DNA from: Streptomyces canus
GTDB lineage: Bacteria; Actinomycetota; Actinomycetes; Streptomycetales; Streptomycetaceae
NCBI RefSeq assembly: GCF_041435015.1
Contig: NZ_CP107989.1
Location: 434,001-498,000, forward strand
DNA: 64,000 nucleotides
Reading direction: 5' to 3'
In this document: in pieces, positions 8,192 through 16,670 of the stretch
Layout of the letters: every line of letters begins with the position of its first letter
How positions within the stretch are numbered: the first letter of the stretch is position 1
Position numbers and translations under genes: made by a program
The notes under the pieces: generated by a model
What the model was told of the DNA's origin: nothing
Databases searched by the model: none
Seen by the model: the letters and a program-made list of their open reading frames with translations, nothing else

Positions 8192-8640
8192 CGGGCGTCC
8201 TTCGGGGTCGCCGGGCCCTCGGGGACGACGGCCACGGTCACGGCACTGACGACCGGCTCGCCGTCGGCGTCCCGGTACTCGGTGATGCGCTCACTGAAGA
8301 GCAGGCGGCCGGTGCGGCCCTGCTTCTCCCAGCTGCGGCCGGTGCTGTTGTGCGCGTAGAGGGTCTCGCCGGCGCGCACCGGACGGTGGTACTCGAAGTG
8401 CTGCTCGGCGTGGAGCCCGCCGGCGCCCTCGGCCATGACGCCGGCGTCACGCCCCGACCCGAACCACTCCTCGTCCGGCTTGGGACGCAGGTGGTAGTCG
8501 GGGTCGTAGTGGGCGCTCGCCATGGTGAAGGTGGGCGGTGCGAGCGCGGACTCGCCCTGGTACGCCGGGTTCTCGTCGCCGATGGCGCGGGCGAACAGCA
8601 TGATGTGCCCGGCCTCGACGGGGAAGGGTTGCCCTGTCAT
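8188..8640 (-). CDS. MaoC-like N-terminal hydratase subunit (HadA/ChsH1 type)
   Basis: Hotdog protein of 150 aa with the FAS1-type dehydratase N-terminal features PFPVEAGHIMLFARAIGDENP and a weak substrate-cleft motif, but without the D-x4-H catalytic pair present in the neighbouring 140-aa protein. It is probably the non-catalytic, substrate-accommodating partner of that protein. Overlap with the next gene indicates coupled, equimolar synthesis. Split MaoC pairs are typical of enzymes handling bulky or branched enoyl-CoAs. Confidence 0.8.
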   Translation of the reverse strand: MTGQPFPVEAGHIMLFARAIGDENPAYQGESALAPPTFTMASAHYDPDYHLRPKPDEEWFGSGRDAGVMAEGAGGLHAEQHFEYHRPVRAGETLYAHNSTGRSWEKQGRTGRLLFSERITEYRDADGEPVVSAVTVAVVPEGPATPKDAR

Positions 8641-8671
8641 CTGCGTGTGCTCCTCGAATCAGTACGGCAGA

Positions 8672-9532
8672 TCAGTACGGCAGAAACGCGTCGCGCGTGG
8701 CCTCGTCCGGGTCGAAGTCCGGCGGCAGTCCCTCGAACTTGGGCTCCCGCTTCTCCACGAAGCTCGACACGCCCTCGCGGAAGTCGGGGGAGCCCGCGAA
8801 GAACTCCATGGCGGAGTAGGAGCGGGCGAGGGCGTCGGTGAAGGTGCGGTCGAGGTCGCCGTACACCTGGTGCCGTACGACGGCCATGGCCCGCGGCGAG
8901 CAGTTGCGGGCGATGTCCCGGGCGTAGGCGCGAGCGGCGTCGAGGAGGTCCTCGGGTTCGACGACGCGGCTGACCAGGCCGAGGCTCTTCGCCTCGTCGG
9001 CGTCGAAGACGCGGCCGGAGAGCAGCAGGTCGAGCGCGTTCTCCAGGCCGATGACGCGCGGCAGGACGTGCGGCAGGTTGTACTCGCCGGCCAGCCCGCG
9101 GCGGGTGAACGCGGTGGTGAAGCGGGCCCCGCGGGCGGCGAAGCGGACGTCGCAGATGAGCGCCTGGACCAGTCCGATGCCCGCGCAGGCGCCGTTGACG
9201 GCGGCGATCAGCGGCTTGGGCATGTTCCGCCTGCTGTACATGGGGACGCGGGCCTGCAGGTTGAGGGACTCCCCCGGCTGCGAGTTCTGCTCCAGGCGCT
9301 GCATGTCCATCCCCGGGCAGAAGGCCCGGCCCGCCCCGGTGATGATCACCACTCTGACGGCGGGGTCCTGTGCGGCCCGGTCGAGGAGCGCGAAGAAGCG
9401 GCGCTCCATCGGCAGGCTCCACGCGTTCTTGCGCTCGGGCCGGTTGAGGGTGACGGTGGCGACACCGTCCTCGTCCACGTCGTACAGGACCAGGTCCAGG
9501 TCCTCGGGGGCCACCACGGTTTCCTCGGGCAT
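8672..9532 (-). CDS. Enoyl-CoA hydratase/isomerase (crotonase)
   Basis: Crotonase-fold protein of 286 aa. The oxyanion-hole regions are ITGAGRAFCPGMDM and NGACAGIGLVQALICDVRFA, and RRGLAGEYNLPHVLPRVIG occupies the active-site helix region. The Glu usual in the PE position of classical hydratases is replaced by Arg-Arg, so it may be an isomerase, hydrolase or other crotonase rather than a standard hydratase. The ATG at 9532 is 7 nt after AGGAG. It lies second in the operon from 10028. Confidence 0.82.
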   Translation of the reverse strand: MPEETVVAPEDLDLVLYDVDEDGVATVTLNRPERKNAWSLPMERRFFALLDRAAQDPAVRVVIITGAGRAFCPGMDMQRLEQNSQPGESLNLQARVPMYSRRNMPKPLIAAVNGACAGIGLVQALICDVRFAARGARFTTAFTRRGLAGEYNLPHVLPRVIGLENALDLLLSGRVFDADEAKSLGLVSRVVEPEDLLDAARAYARDIARNCSPRAMAVVRHQVYGDLDRTFTDALARSYSAMEFFAGSPDFREGVSSFVEKREPKFEGLPPDFDPDEATRDAFLPY

Positions 9533-9536
9533 CACG

Positions 9537-10028
9537 TCACTCCTCGTCCAGCGGTTCGATCGGGTCGCCGACGCCGGGCCGCTCCCCGGAGATGGTCACC
9601 ACCACCTGCCCGCGGGCGCAGATGCGTCCGTCGGCCCGCACGTCGACGTCGGCGAAGTGCACCCGGCCGCCCCGCCGCACACAGCGCGCGTACGCGACCG
9701 CCTCACGGCCGCGGGCGGGTGCGAGGTACTGCACCGACATCGACACGGTGCTGAGCCGGCTGCCCTTGGTGAAGTCGTGCCCGGCGATCACGGCTCCGGC
9801 GCCGGCGGTGTCGATGAGCGCGGAGATGACGCCGCCGTGGAAGACGTCTTCGTGGGCCGAGAGGGACTCGGCGTAGGGGAGCACGATCTCGACGCCGTCG
9901 GGTTCCCAACGTCTTACGCGCATCCCGCAGCGGCGATTGAAGGCGACTCCGCGCTCCCAGCGGGCTCGGAACCAGGATCGGCGTTCGCGCTGCTCCTGGT
10001 CGGTGAGGGTCCTCGCCGCGACGGTCAT
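9537..10028 (-). CDS. Hotdog-fold acyl-CoA thioesterase (PaaI-like)
   Basis: Protein of 163 aa with the hotdog thioesterase motif HEDVFHGGVISALIDTAGAGA, in which the HGG loop and the following Asp are typical of PaaI-family enzymes. It probably releases CoA from stalled or end-product thioesters. The ATG at 10028 sits 8 nt after GGAGG; an upstream in-frame GTG is too close to that site. It is the first gene of a six-gene leftward operon whose promoter lies in the divergent AT-rich region 10029-10164. Confidence 0.8.
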   Translation of the reverse strand: MTVAARTLTDQEQRERRSWFRARWERGVAFNRRCGMRVRRWEPDGVEIVLPYAESLSAHEDVFHGGVISALIDTAGAGAVIAGHDFTKGSRLSTVSMSVQYLAPARGREAVAYARCVRRGGRVHFADVDVRADGRICARGQVVVTISGERPGVGDPIEPLDEE

Positions 10029-10135
10029 CAGCACGCCCTCCGGTCTCGGCCTGTCGACCGACCTATATAGCTACATGATTCGCCTGGATGAAGGAATCAT
10101 AGACCCCGGGGCGTGACTACTGAAGTATATTTATC

Positions 10136-10152
10136 TAACTCATTCAGCTGAA
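10136..10152 (+). promoter_or_regulatory. Island regulatory element A (divergent promoter region)
   Basis: TAACTCATTCAGCTGAA, one of the clearest copies of an AT-rich element that recurs in the island's promoter regions. It sits just before the ribosome-binding site of the CoA-transferase gene. A weaker relative, TAGCTACATGATT, lies at 10069-10081 near the divergent thioesterase gene. The surroundings are markedly AT-rich for this genome. Function as an operator is inferred from recurrence only. Confidence 0.5.
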
Positions 10153-10164
10153 GGGGGAATCTCG

Positions 10165-11361
10165 ATGCCGTCGACCGCCCTGGCCGGGATCCGTGTCCTC
10201 GATCTGTCCCGCATCCTCGCGGCGCCGCTGGCCACTCAGCTACTGGCCGACCTCGGAGCCGAGGTGATCAAGGTGGAACGGCCCGGGACGGGAGACGACT
10301 CACGGGCCTATGGCCCGCCGTTCGCCCCGGGGACCGACACCGCCGCCTTCTACCTCTCCTGCAACCGCAACAAGCGGTCGGTCACCGTCAACCACGCCTC
10401 CACCGAGGGGCAGGAGGTGCTCCGCGCCCTCGCCGCGCGGTCGGACGTACTGGTCGAGAACTTCCGGACGGGCACGCTGGCGAAGTACGGTCTCGACCAC
10501 GAGAGCCTGCGCGCACTCAACCCACGTCTCGTCTACCTCTCGGTCACCGGCTTCGGCCAGACCGGCCCGTACGCCGACCGCCCCGGCTACGACGGCATCT
10601 TCCAGGCCATGTCCGGGATGATGAGCGTCTCCGGACACCCCGAGGAACCGATGAAGGTCGGCGTCAGCATGATCGACATCCTCACCGGGCTCTACGCCTC
10701 CACGGCCGTCCTCGCGGCCCTGCGCCACCGGGACGCCACCGGCGAGGGCCAGTTCATCGACCTGTCCCTGCTGGACTGCGGCCTGGCCTCGCTGTCCCAC
10801 TTCGCGATGAACTACCTGGTCTCCGGCGAGGTTCCGCAGCGGCGCGGCAACGGCGGCTACGGCGGGATCCCCTCGCAGGCCTTCCCCTGCAAGGACAAGC
10901 CGATCTTCCTGGTCGCCGGCAACGACAAGCAGTTCGCCGCGTTCTGCGCGGCGGCCGACCGCACCGACCTCCTCCAGGACGAACGGTTCGCCACGACCTC
11001 CGCCCGGATCGCCCACCGCGAGGAGATCCTGCCGGTGCTGGCGGCGATCCTGCGCACCCGCACCCGGGACGAGTGGCTGACCGTTCTCGACGCACACGAC
11101 GTGCCCGCGGGACCGTTCAACGAGATGCCCGAAGTCTTCGCCGATCCGCAAATACAGCACCGGGGGATGCTGATCGAGGTCGAGGACCCGGCCTCCGGGC
11201 AGCTGCCGATGCTCGCCAACCCCATCCGGTTCACGGCGACGCCGATCGAGGGGTACGCCCCACCGCCTGCGCTGGGTGAGCACACCGCCGAAGTGCTCAC
11301 CGCTCTCGCGGGGGTGACGGACCGTCAGCTGGCCGCGCTGCGGAACCGGGGCGTCGTGTAG
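10165..11361 (+). CDS. CaiB/BaiF family III CoA-transferase
   Basis: Protein of 398 aa of the formyl-CoA transferase/alpha-methylacyl-CoA racemase superfamily. It opens with GIRVLDLSRILAAPLATQLLADLGAEVIKVERPG, and the catalytic-Asp region reads GEGQFIDLSLLDCGLA. Such enzymes move CoA between acids or epimerise 2-methylacyl-CoAs. The ATG at 10165 follows AAGGGGG. It is a single-gene unit convergent with the SDR gene, with only 5 bp between the stop codons. The annotation by family is firm; transferase versus racemase is not resolved. Confidence 0.88.
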   Translation: MPSTALAGIRVLDLSRILAAPLATQLLADLGAEVIKVERPGTGDDSRAYGPPFAPGTDTAAFYLSCNRNKRSVTVNHASTEGQEVLRALAARSDVLVENFRTGTLAKYGLDHESLRALNPRLVYLSVTGFGQTGPYADRPGYDGIFQAMSGMMSVSGHPEEPMKVGVSMIDILTGLYASTAVLAALRHRDATGEGQFIDLSLLDCGLASLSHFAMNYLVSGEVPQRRGNGGYGGIPSQAFPCKDKPIFLVAGNDKQFAAFCAAADRTDLLQDERFATTSARIAHREEILPVLAAILRTRTRDEWLTVLDAHDVPAGPFNEMPEVFADPQIQHRGMLIEVEDPASGQLPMLANPIRFTATPIEGYAPPPALGEHTAEVLTALAGVTDRQLAALRNRGVV

Positions 11362-11366
11362 CGGCG

Positions 11367-12122
11367 TCAGCCGATCAGGGTCCGACCGCCCTCCAGCATC
11401 AGCGTCGCGCCCGTCAGATAGGCCATGTCGTCACTGACGAGCGCGGCCACCGCCCGGCCGATGTCGGCCTCCGGGTCCCCGAGCCGCCCCAACGGGATCT
11501 GCCGGGCGAGCTCGTCCGCCTTGTGGGGATGCGCGGCCAGGTAGTCCTCCGCCGCCGGACTGAGCGCGGCCGGACAGATGACGTTCACACGGATCCCGTA
11601 CGCGCCCCACTCCCGCGCGGCGACCCGGCTCAGACCGCGGATCGCCTCCTTGGCCATCGCGTACGCCGCGAAGGTCACCTCGCCCTGCACGGCGGCCGAC
11701 GAACCGAGGTTCACCACGCTGCCGCGGCTCTCCTTGAGATGGGGCAGTGCGGCCTGCATCGCGTGGAATGCGGCCAACGGACCGCTGCGGTAGGTGAGTT
11801 CGACATCGTCGTACGACGTCTCCGCCAGCCGGCGCTGCACCGAGGACTGCGCGTTGTTCACGAGCACGTCGAGACCGCCGAACTCCCGTACCGTCTCGGC
11901 CACCATGCGGTCGACGTCGTCCCGCTCCCCCACGTCCCCGACCACGGTGTACGCCCGGCCACCGCGTTCGACGATCTCCCCGGCCGTGTCCTTCAGCTTG
12001 GCTTCGGTGCGGCCGGTGATCACCACGGCAGCCCCCTCGGCCGCCAGCGCGAGCGCGATGCCCCGCCCCACGCCCTGCCCTCCGCCGGTGACCAGCGCCG
12101 TCCTGCCTGACAACCGTGCCAT
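11367..12122 (-). CDS. Short-chain dehydrogenase/reductase
   Basis: Classical SDR of 251 aa: nucleotide motif TGGGQGVGRGIALAL near residue 12, NNAQSS near 87, and a YAMAK active site (Tyr/Lys) near residue 155. It ends with LTGATLMLEGGRTLIG. It is the last gene of a four-gene operon with two acyl-CoA dehydrogenases and a SnoaL-like gene; its ATG overlaps the SnoaL stop (TAATG). It probably oxidises a hydroxyacyl-CoA or a hydroxyl on the carbon skeleton. Confidence 0.85.
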   Translation of the reverse strand: MARLSGRTALVTGGGQGVGRGIALALAAEGAAVVITGRTEAKLKDTAGEIVERGGRAYTVVGDVGERDDVDRMVAETVREFGGLDVLVNNAQSSVQRRLAETSYDDVELTYRSGPLAAFHAMQAALPHLKESRGSVVNLGSSAAVQGEVTFAAYAMAKEAIRGLSRVAAREWGAYGIRVNVICPAALSPAAEDYLAAHPHKADELARQIPLGRLGDPEADIGRAVAALVSDDMAYLTGATLMLEGGRTLIG

Positions 12123-12634
12123 TACGTCTCCTTCCAGAAGGCCGACCAGGAGGGGAAGGCCTCGGGCAGCGCCGGTTCTCCGGCGCCTTCCCAGCCCTTG
12201 AATGCCACCGCCTGGGGGCGCTCGGTCACGTCCGCCGCGTACCAGTGGCGCTCGCGCCGCCGGGAGAAGTACCAGTCACCGTCGACGCGCGCATAGTCGT
12301 CCCAGTAGCAGATCGCCATCACGATCCACCGGTCCCCCACCTCGTGCTCGGCCCGGCAGTACACCGCGCCGGTCGCCGTGTCGCGGCCGGTGAACTCGAC
12401 GCGGTGGCCGCAGATCTGGTGGACCGACCGGTGGAAGCCGCGCACCGCGGGTTCGATGTGCTGCCGCAGGACAGCCCGCCCGCGGCCGTGGCGCCCCATG
12501 TCCACGTCGGGCCGGAAGCAGCCGACCCAGGCGTCGAGGTCACGGCCGTCCACGGCGAGCGCGTAACGGATGGGCAGTTGCTGGATGGCGAGCTGCGACT
12601 CGATACGGTCGACGCGTTCCTCGAGCGATGTCAC
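12122..12634 (-). CDS. SnoaL-like/NTF2-fold protein
   Basis: Protein of 170 aa with an NTF2-like fold: VDRIESQLAIQQLPIRYALAVDGRDLDAW opening, then a cone-forming region with HQICGHRVEF and WYFSRRRERHWYAADV. SnoaL_4-type proteins include hydratases, isomerases and aldol-cyclases acting on polycyclic or steroid-like substrates. The GTG overlaps the stop of the acyl-CoA dehydrogenase gene (GTGA), and its own stop overlaps the SDR start. Its tight coupling to these genes suggests a catalytic step in the same branch. Confidence 0.75.
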   Translation of the reverse strand: MTSLEERVDRIESQLAIQQLPIRYALAVDGRDLDAWVGCFRPDVDMGRHGRGRAVLRQHIEPAVRGFHRSVHQICGHRVEFTGRDTATGAVYCRAEHEVGDRWIVMAICYWDDYARVDGDWYFSRRRERHWYAADVTERPQAVAFKGWEGAGEPALPEAFPSWSAFWKET

Positions 12635-13809
12635 GGGCGCGGCTCCTTCGGCAGACCGAGGACCTGCTCCCCGATGATGTTGCGCTGGATCTCGCTCGAC
12701 CCGCCGTAGATCGTCTCCGCGAGGGCCAGCAGGAACGACCTCTGCCGACGGTCCAGGGCGTAGTCCTCGCCCACGATCTGTCCGGCGGGGCCCGCCAGCT
12801 CCGTGGCCAGCCGGCCGAGTTGCTGGTGCCTGGTCGACGCGTACAGCTTGGCGGTGGTGGCCTGTGCTCCCGCGGTGCGGCCGGCGGTCAGTTCCGCGAT
12901 GGTCCGCAGGTTGGTGGTGCGCATGATGCGTACGGAGATCCAGGCGTCGACGATGCGGCGGCGCAGCATCGGATCGTCGAGCGCGCCCCGCTCGCGGGCC
13001 AGGTCGATCAGTGCCTCGGCCTCCCGCTCGAAGGTGAGCTGCTGGGGCAGGAGGGTGGTGCCGCGCTCGATGCCGAGCGTGGCCATCGCGGTGCGCCAGC
13101 CCTGGCCGACCTCGCCGACGACCATGTCGGCTCCTGTGCGGGCGTCGGAGAGGAAGATCTCGGCGAACTCGTCCTGGCCGGCGAGGTTGCGGATGGGGCG
13201 GATCTCCACGCCGGGCTGGTCCGTGGGCACCAGCAGCATGCTCAGGCCCTTGTGCCGCGCGGACTGCGGGTCGGTGCGGGTGAGGACGTAGACCCAGTCG
13301 GCGTGGATGCCGAAGGACGTCCAGACCTTCTGTCCGCTGACCACCCACTCGTCGCCGTCCCGTTCCGCCCGGGTGCGCACGGATGCCAGGTCGGAGCCGG
13401 CGCCGGGTTCGCTGAAGCCCTGGCCCCACAGCTCCTCGACGGCGAGGATCGGCGGCAGGAAACGCTTCTTCTGTGCCTCGCTGCCCATCTTGAGGAGCAT
13501 CGGGCCCAGCAGGTCGAGGGCGTTGACGGTGGCCCGGTACGGGGCGTTCACACGGGCGTACTCGTACTCGAAGACGATCTCCTCCAGCAGCCCGAGCCCG
13601 CGTCCGCCGTACTCCTCGGGCCAGCCGACGCCCAGCCAGCCACCGGCGGACAGCTCACGGTCCCAGGCGAGGCGGACCTCCCAGGCCGCGCCGTCGGTGG
13701 GGCCGCCCACGCCCCGGTGCTCGGCGAACTCCCCCACGAGGTGGTCCGCCAGCCAGTCCCGCACCTCGTCGCGGAAGTCGCGTACCGCGGGCCCGAAGTC
13801 CAGCTCCAT
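12631..13809 (-). CDS. Acyl-CoA dehydrogenase, large-type subunit of a pair
   Basis: FAD-dependent acyl-CoA dehydrogenase of 392 aa, with the middle-domain signature GFSEPGAGSDLASVRT and the C-terminal IYGGSSEIQRNIIGEQVLGLP. It is adjacent to a shorter 374-aa dehydrogenase of a different subtype. Such tandem pairs form alpha2beta2 enzymes in actinobacterial steroid side-chain degradation (FadE26-27, FadE28-29 class). The ATG at 13809 is preceded by AGGGAGAAG. It probably introduces a double bond into a bulky acyl-CoA. Confidence 0.87.
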   Translation of the reverse strand: MELDFGPAVRDFRDEVRDWLADHLVGEFAEHRGVGGPTDGAAWEVRLAWDRELSAGGWLGVGWPEEYGGRGLGLLEEIVFEYEYARVNAPYRATVNALDLLGPMLLKMGSEAQKKRFLPPILAVEELWGQGFSEPGAGSDLASVRTRAERDGDEWVVSGQKVWTSFGIHADWVYVLTRTDPQSARHKGLSMLLVPTDQPGVEIRPIRNLAGQDEFAEIFLSDARTGADMVVGEVGQGWRTAMATLGIERGTTLLPQQLTFEREAEALIDLARERGALDDPMLRRRIVDAWISVRIMRTTNLRTIAELTAGRTAGAQATTAKLYASTRHQQLGRLATELAGPAGQIVGEDYALDRRQRSFLLALAETIYGGSSEIQRNIIGEQVLGLPKEPRP

Positions 13810-13829
13810 GTCTGCTTCTCCCTGAGGTC

Positions 13830-14954
13830 TCAGATGCCGAGCCGGGCGGCGAGCAGTTCCCGGTGGTACGACGGTGTGCCGAGCAGTACCTCGGAGCTCT
13901 TGGCCCGCTTGAGGTACAGGTGCGCGGGGTGCTCCCAGGTGAAGCCGATGCCGCCGTGGACCTGGATGTTGTCCGCGGCGACCTTGGTGAACGCCTCCGA
14001 GCAGAAGGCCTGCGCGAGGGCGGCGGCGATCGCGATCTCCGTCTCGTCGCCCGCGTCCAGCGCCCACAGCCCCCCGTACGCGGCCGAGCGGGCGGACTCG
14101 ATGTCCATGAGCATGTCGGCGCACTTGTGCTTGATCCCCTGGAACGAGCCGATGGGCCGGCCGTACTGCTCGCGGATCTTGGCGTACTCCACGGCGGCGT
14201 CCAGGGCGGCCGCGGCTCCCCCGACCTGTTCTGCGGAAAGGAGTACGGCGGCGGTGGCGAGGGTGCGCGCCAGGGCCGGCCAGGCCGTGCCCTCGGGGCC
14301 GAGGAGGCGGGCGGGGGTGTCCCTGAACTCGATCCGGGCCTGTTTGCGGGTCTGGTCGAGGGTGGGGAGGGGGGTGCGGGTGAGGCCGGGCGTTCGGGCG
14401 GTCTCGACGGCCAGGAGGCTGATGCCCGAGGGGGTGCGGGCGGCGACCAGGAGCAGGTCGGCGAGGTGCCCGTCGGGGACGTAGGTCTTCACGCCGGTCA
14501 GCTGCCAGGCGCCTGTCTCGTCACGGACTGCGGTGAGCCCGATGCCCTGCTCGTCCCAGCGGCCGACGTCCTCGGTGAGCGCCAGCGTGGCCACCGTCTC
14601 GCCGGATGCGATACCCGGCAGGAGTTCGTGCCGCGCCTGCTCGTCGGCGCAGCGCAACAGCGCCTCGGCGGCCAGAGCGACGGTGGCGAAGTACGGCCCG
14701 CCGAGCAGCGCGCGACCCGCCTCCTCGAAGACGATGCCGAGATCGACGTAGCCGAAGCCCGAGCCGCCGTACTCCTCCGGTACGGCGAGCCCCTGGAGGC
14801 CGAGTTCGCCGGCCATCCGCCGCCAGACGACCGGGTCGTGACCCTGGGGGTCGGCGGCCAGGCGGCGCACGGCCGCCTCGTCGGAGTGCTTGGCGAGGAA
14901 CGAGCGGACGACCTTGCGCAGTTCGTCCTGTTCCTCGCTGAAGGTGAGATCCAT
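13830..14954 (-). CDS. Acyl-CoA dehydrogenase, small-type subunit of a pair
   Basis: Acyl-CoA dehydrogenase of 374 aa with MDLTFSEEQDELRKVVRSFL at the start, ALTEDVGRWDEQ in place of the usual SEPxAGSD loop, and the tail NIQVHGGIGFTWEHPAHLYLK. This subtype is the partner that pairs with the larger dehydrogenase encoded 20 bp downstream. It is the first gene of the operon reading leftward from the AT-rich divergent region 14955-15063. A similar pair is at 42837-45196. Confidence 0.87.
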   Translation of the reverse strand: MDLTFSEEQDELRKVVRSFLAKHSDEAAVRRLAADPQGHDPVVWRRMAGELGLQGLAVPEEYGGSGFGYVDLGIVFEEAGRALLGGPYFATVALAAEALLRCADEQARHELLPGIASGETVATLALTEDVGRWDEQGIGLTAVRDETGAWQLTGVKTYVPDGHLADLLLVAARTPSGISLLAVETARTPGLTRTPLPTLDQTRKQARIEFRDTPARLLGPEGTAWPALARTLATAAVLLSAEQVGGAAAALDAAVEYAKIREQYGRPIGSFQGIKHKCADMLMDIESARSAAYGGLWALDAGDETEIAIAAALAQAFCSEAFTKVAADNIQVHGGIGFTWEHPAHLYLKRAKSSEVLLGTPSYHRELLAARLGI

Positions 14955-15012
14955 GCCGAGCTTCCCGTCCTCCGTGCAACGTCACGTGCGGCCTGCTTGC
15001 CGCCCACCCCTC

Positions 15013-15037
15013 GATACAGTTAGATAATTATAGTATC
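15013..15037. promoter_or_regulatory. AT-rich element in divergent region (weak island element B)
   Basis: The divergent region between the dehydrogenase pair and the next crotonase contains AGTTAGATAATTATAG. On the minus strand this gives TTATCTAACT, shared with element A. Short inverted arms GATAC and GTATC flank it. It matches only the left half of the 17-bp consensus and is listed as a weak member. Confidence 0.3.
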
Positions 15038-15063
15038 CACACTGAATACACCAGGAGCGCGAC

Positions 15064-15885
15064 GTGATCGATCCCTACGCCCCGTTCACGAGCCTGACCT
15101 TCGAGCGGCCCACGCCCGGCGTGCTGCGGATCGTGCTCGACGCCCCGAACCTCAACGCCGTGGATCCACGGATGCACGGTGAGCTCGCCGACATCTGGTC
15201 CGTCGTCGACCGGGACGACGAGACCCGGGCGGTGCTCGTCCAGGGGGCGGGCCGGGCGTTCTCGGCGGGCGGGACCTTCGACTCCATCGACGCCATGACC
15301 GAGGACTACGCGGTGCGTGCCCGGGTGATGCGGGAGGCGCGGGACATGGTCTACGGGGTGCTCAACTGCTCCAAGCCGGTGGTCTCCGCGATCCACGGAC
15401 CGGCGGTCGGCGCGGGGCTCGTCATCGGCATGCTCGCGGACATCTCGATCGTGGCCCGCACGGCGAAGATCGTCGACGGGCACACGCGGCTCGGGGTCGC
15501 GGCCGGTGACCATGCCGCCATCTGCTGGCCGCTGCTGTGCGGCATGGCCAAGGCCAAGTACTACCTGCTCACCTGCGAGACGCTGACCGGTGAGGAGGCC
15601 GAGCGGATCGGGCTGGTGTCGAAGTGCGTGGACGACGCGGACGTGCACACCGAGGCCCTCCGGGTGGCGACGGCCCTGGCCGCCGGGCCGGCCAGCGCGA
15701 TCAGCTGGACCAAGCGGTCCCTCAACCACTGGTACCGCACCGCCCAGCCGATCTTCGAGGCCTCGCTGGGGCTGGAGTTCTTCGGGTTCGGCGGGCACGA
15801 GGTCGTCGAGGGGCTCGCCGCGCACCGCGAGAAGCGGCCCGCGGACTTCGAGGGCGTCAGCGGCAAGCACCCGCTCGACCTGTGA
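15064..15885 (+). CDS. Enoyl-CoA hydratase/isomerase (crotonase)
   Basis: Crotonase-fold protein of 273 aa. The oxyanion-hole loop reads [16 protein letters not shown], the second loop [20 protein letters not shown], and [17 protein letters not shown] lies at the active-site position. The Gly-Asp motif here is shared with the crotonase at 19345 and differs from classical double-Glu hydratases. The GTG has AGGAG upstream. A MaoC gene follows after 27 bp, so the pair form a short operon driven from the divergent promoter. Confidence 0.83.
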   Translation: MIDPYAPFTSLTFERPTPGVLRIVLDAPNLNAVDPRMHGELADIWSVVDRDDETRAVLVQGAGRAFSAGGTFDSIDAMTEDYAVRARVMREARDMVYGVLNCSKPVVSAIHGPAVGAGLVIGMLADISIVARTAKIVDGHTRLGVAAGDHAAICWPLLCGMAKAKYYLLTCETLTGEEAERIGLVSKCVDDADVHTEALRVATALAAGPASAISWTKRSLNHWYRTAQPIFEASLGLEFFGFGGHEVVEGLAAHREKRPADFEGVSGKHPLDL

Positions 15886-15912
15886 CCACCGTACGAGAGG
15901 AACCGATCGATC

Positions 15913-16413
15913 ATGACACCGCAGCAGGCCAGCACCGAAGTCCCCCTTCTGGTCAAGGGGCTGACCTTTGAGGAGATGCCGGTCGGGCAGGTCTTCCGGA
16001 CCGCCCGCCGCACCATCACGGAGACCGATCTGGTCAACTTCGTCACCTGGGGCGGCTTCACCGAGCCCCTCTTCTGGGACGCCTCGCACGCGGCGGACGG
16101 CGGTTACACGGGGCGACTGGTCCCGGGGGGACTGACGTACTGCATCGCCGAAGGCCTCGTCCTCCAGACGAACGTGCTGCACGGCACGGGCCTCGCCTTC
16201 CTGCACATGGAACTCGACGTGCTGGGTCCCGTGTACGTCGGCGACACCGTGTACGCCGTCGTGGAAACCACGGGGTCCCGGCCGTCCAGCAAGCCCGGCC
16301 GGGGCGTGGTGACCAGCCGGATCACGGTACGCAACCAGCGGCACGAGCATGTTCTCGTCTACACGCCGGTGCGGCTGATCCGCGGCAGGGACTACGAGGC
16401 TCCGGCATCCTGA
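15913..16413 (+). CDS. MaoC-family dehydratase
   Basis: Hotdog-fold MaoC-like protein of 166 aa: TITETDLVNFVTWGGFTEPLFWD then GRLVPGGLTYCIAEGL. In place of the usual G-D-x-N-P-x-H motif it has GGFTEPLFWD, so the His is missing and it may be a variant or a partner subunit. It follows the crotonase gene. Its 3' end (DYEAPAS) lies inside the first copy of a 41-bp tandem repeat. Confidence 0.75.
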   Translation: MTPQQASTEVPLLVKGLTFEEMPVGQVFRTARRTITETDLVNFVTWGGFTEPLFWDASHAADGGYTGRLVPGGLTYCIAEGLVLQTNVLHGTGLAFLHMELDVLGPVYVGDTVYAVVETTGSRPSSKPGRGVVTSRITVRNQRHEHVLVYTPVRLIRGRDYEAPAS

Positions 16414-16670
16414 GCCCGCGGCGGGGACTGGTTTCGCTGCCTCCGCCCTCCGGACCCGGGGCCGGGCGCTGGCTACACGGCCTCCGCCCTCCGGGCCCGG
16501 GGCGGGGACTGACTGCACGGCCTCCGCCCTCCCGAACCCGGGGCCGGGCACCGGCTACACGGCCTCCGCCCTCCGGACCCGGGGCCGGGCGCTGGCTACA
16601 CGGCCTCCGCGGTCCTGAGCCCGCGGCCGGGCTACGAGGTTGCGCCGTCCTGAGTCCGGGGCACGGCCGG
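16388..16670. repeat. Tandem repeat, about seven degenerate 40-41-bp copies
   Basis: The junction between two convergent genes consists of imperfect copies beginning near 16388, 16427, 16467, 16508, 16549, 16590 and 16631. A typical copy has GGCTACACGGCCTCC then CCGGACCCGGGGCCGGG. The first copy includes the last codons and stop of the MaoC gene, and the last includes the stop of the GH1-like gene. The repeat probably grew from the MaoC 3' end by slippage. The G/C-rich arms could fold and serve as a two-way terminator. There are no unique spacers, so it is not CRISPR. Confidence 0.8.

Noticed and set aside
12628..14484. 618-codon plus-strand ORF
   Set aside because: Antisense to two acyl-CoA dehydrogenases with intact motifs on the minus strand.
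16388..16670. Possible CRISPR array
   Set aside because: Copies are contiguous and degenerate, with no unique spacers and no cas genes nearby.
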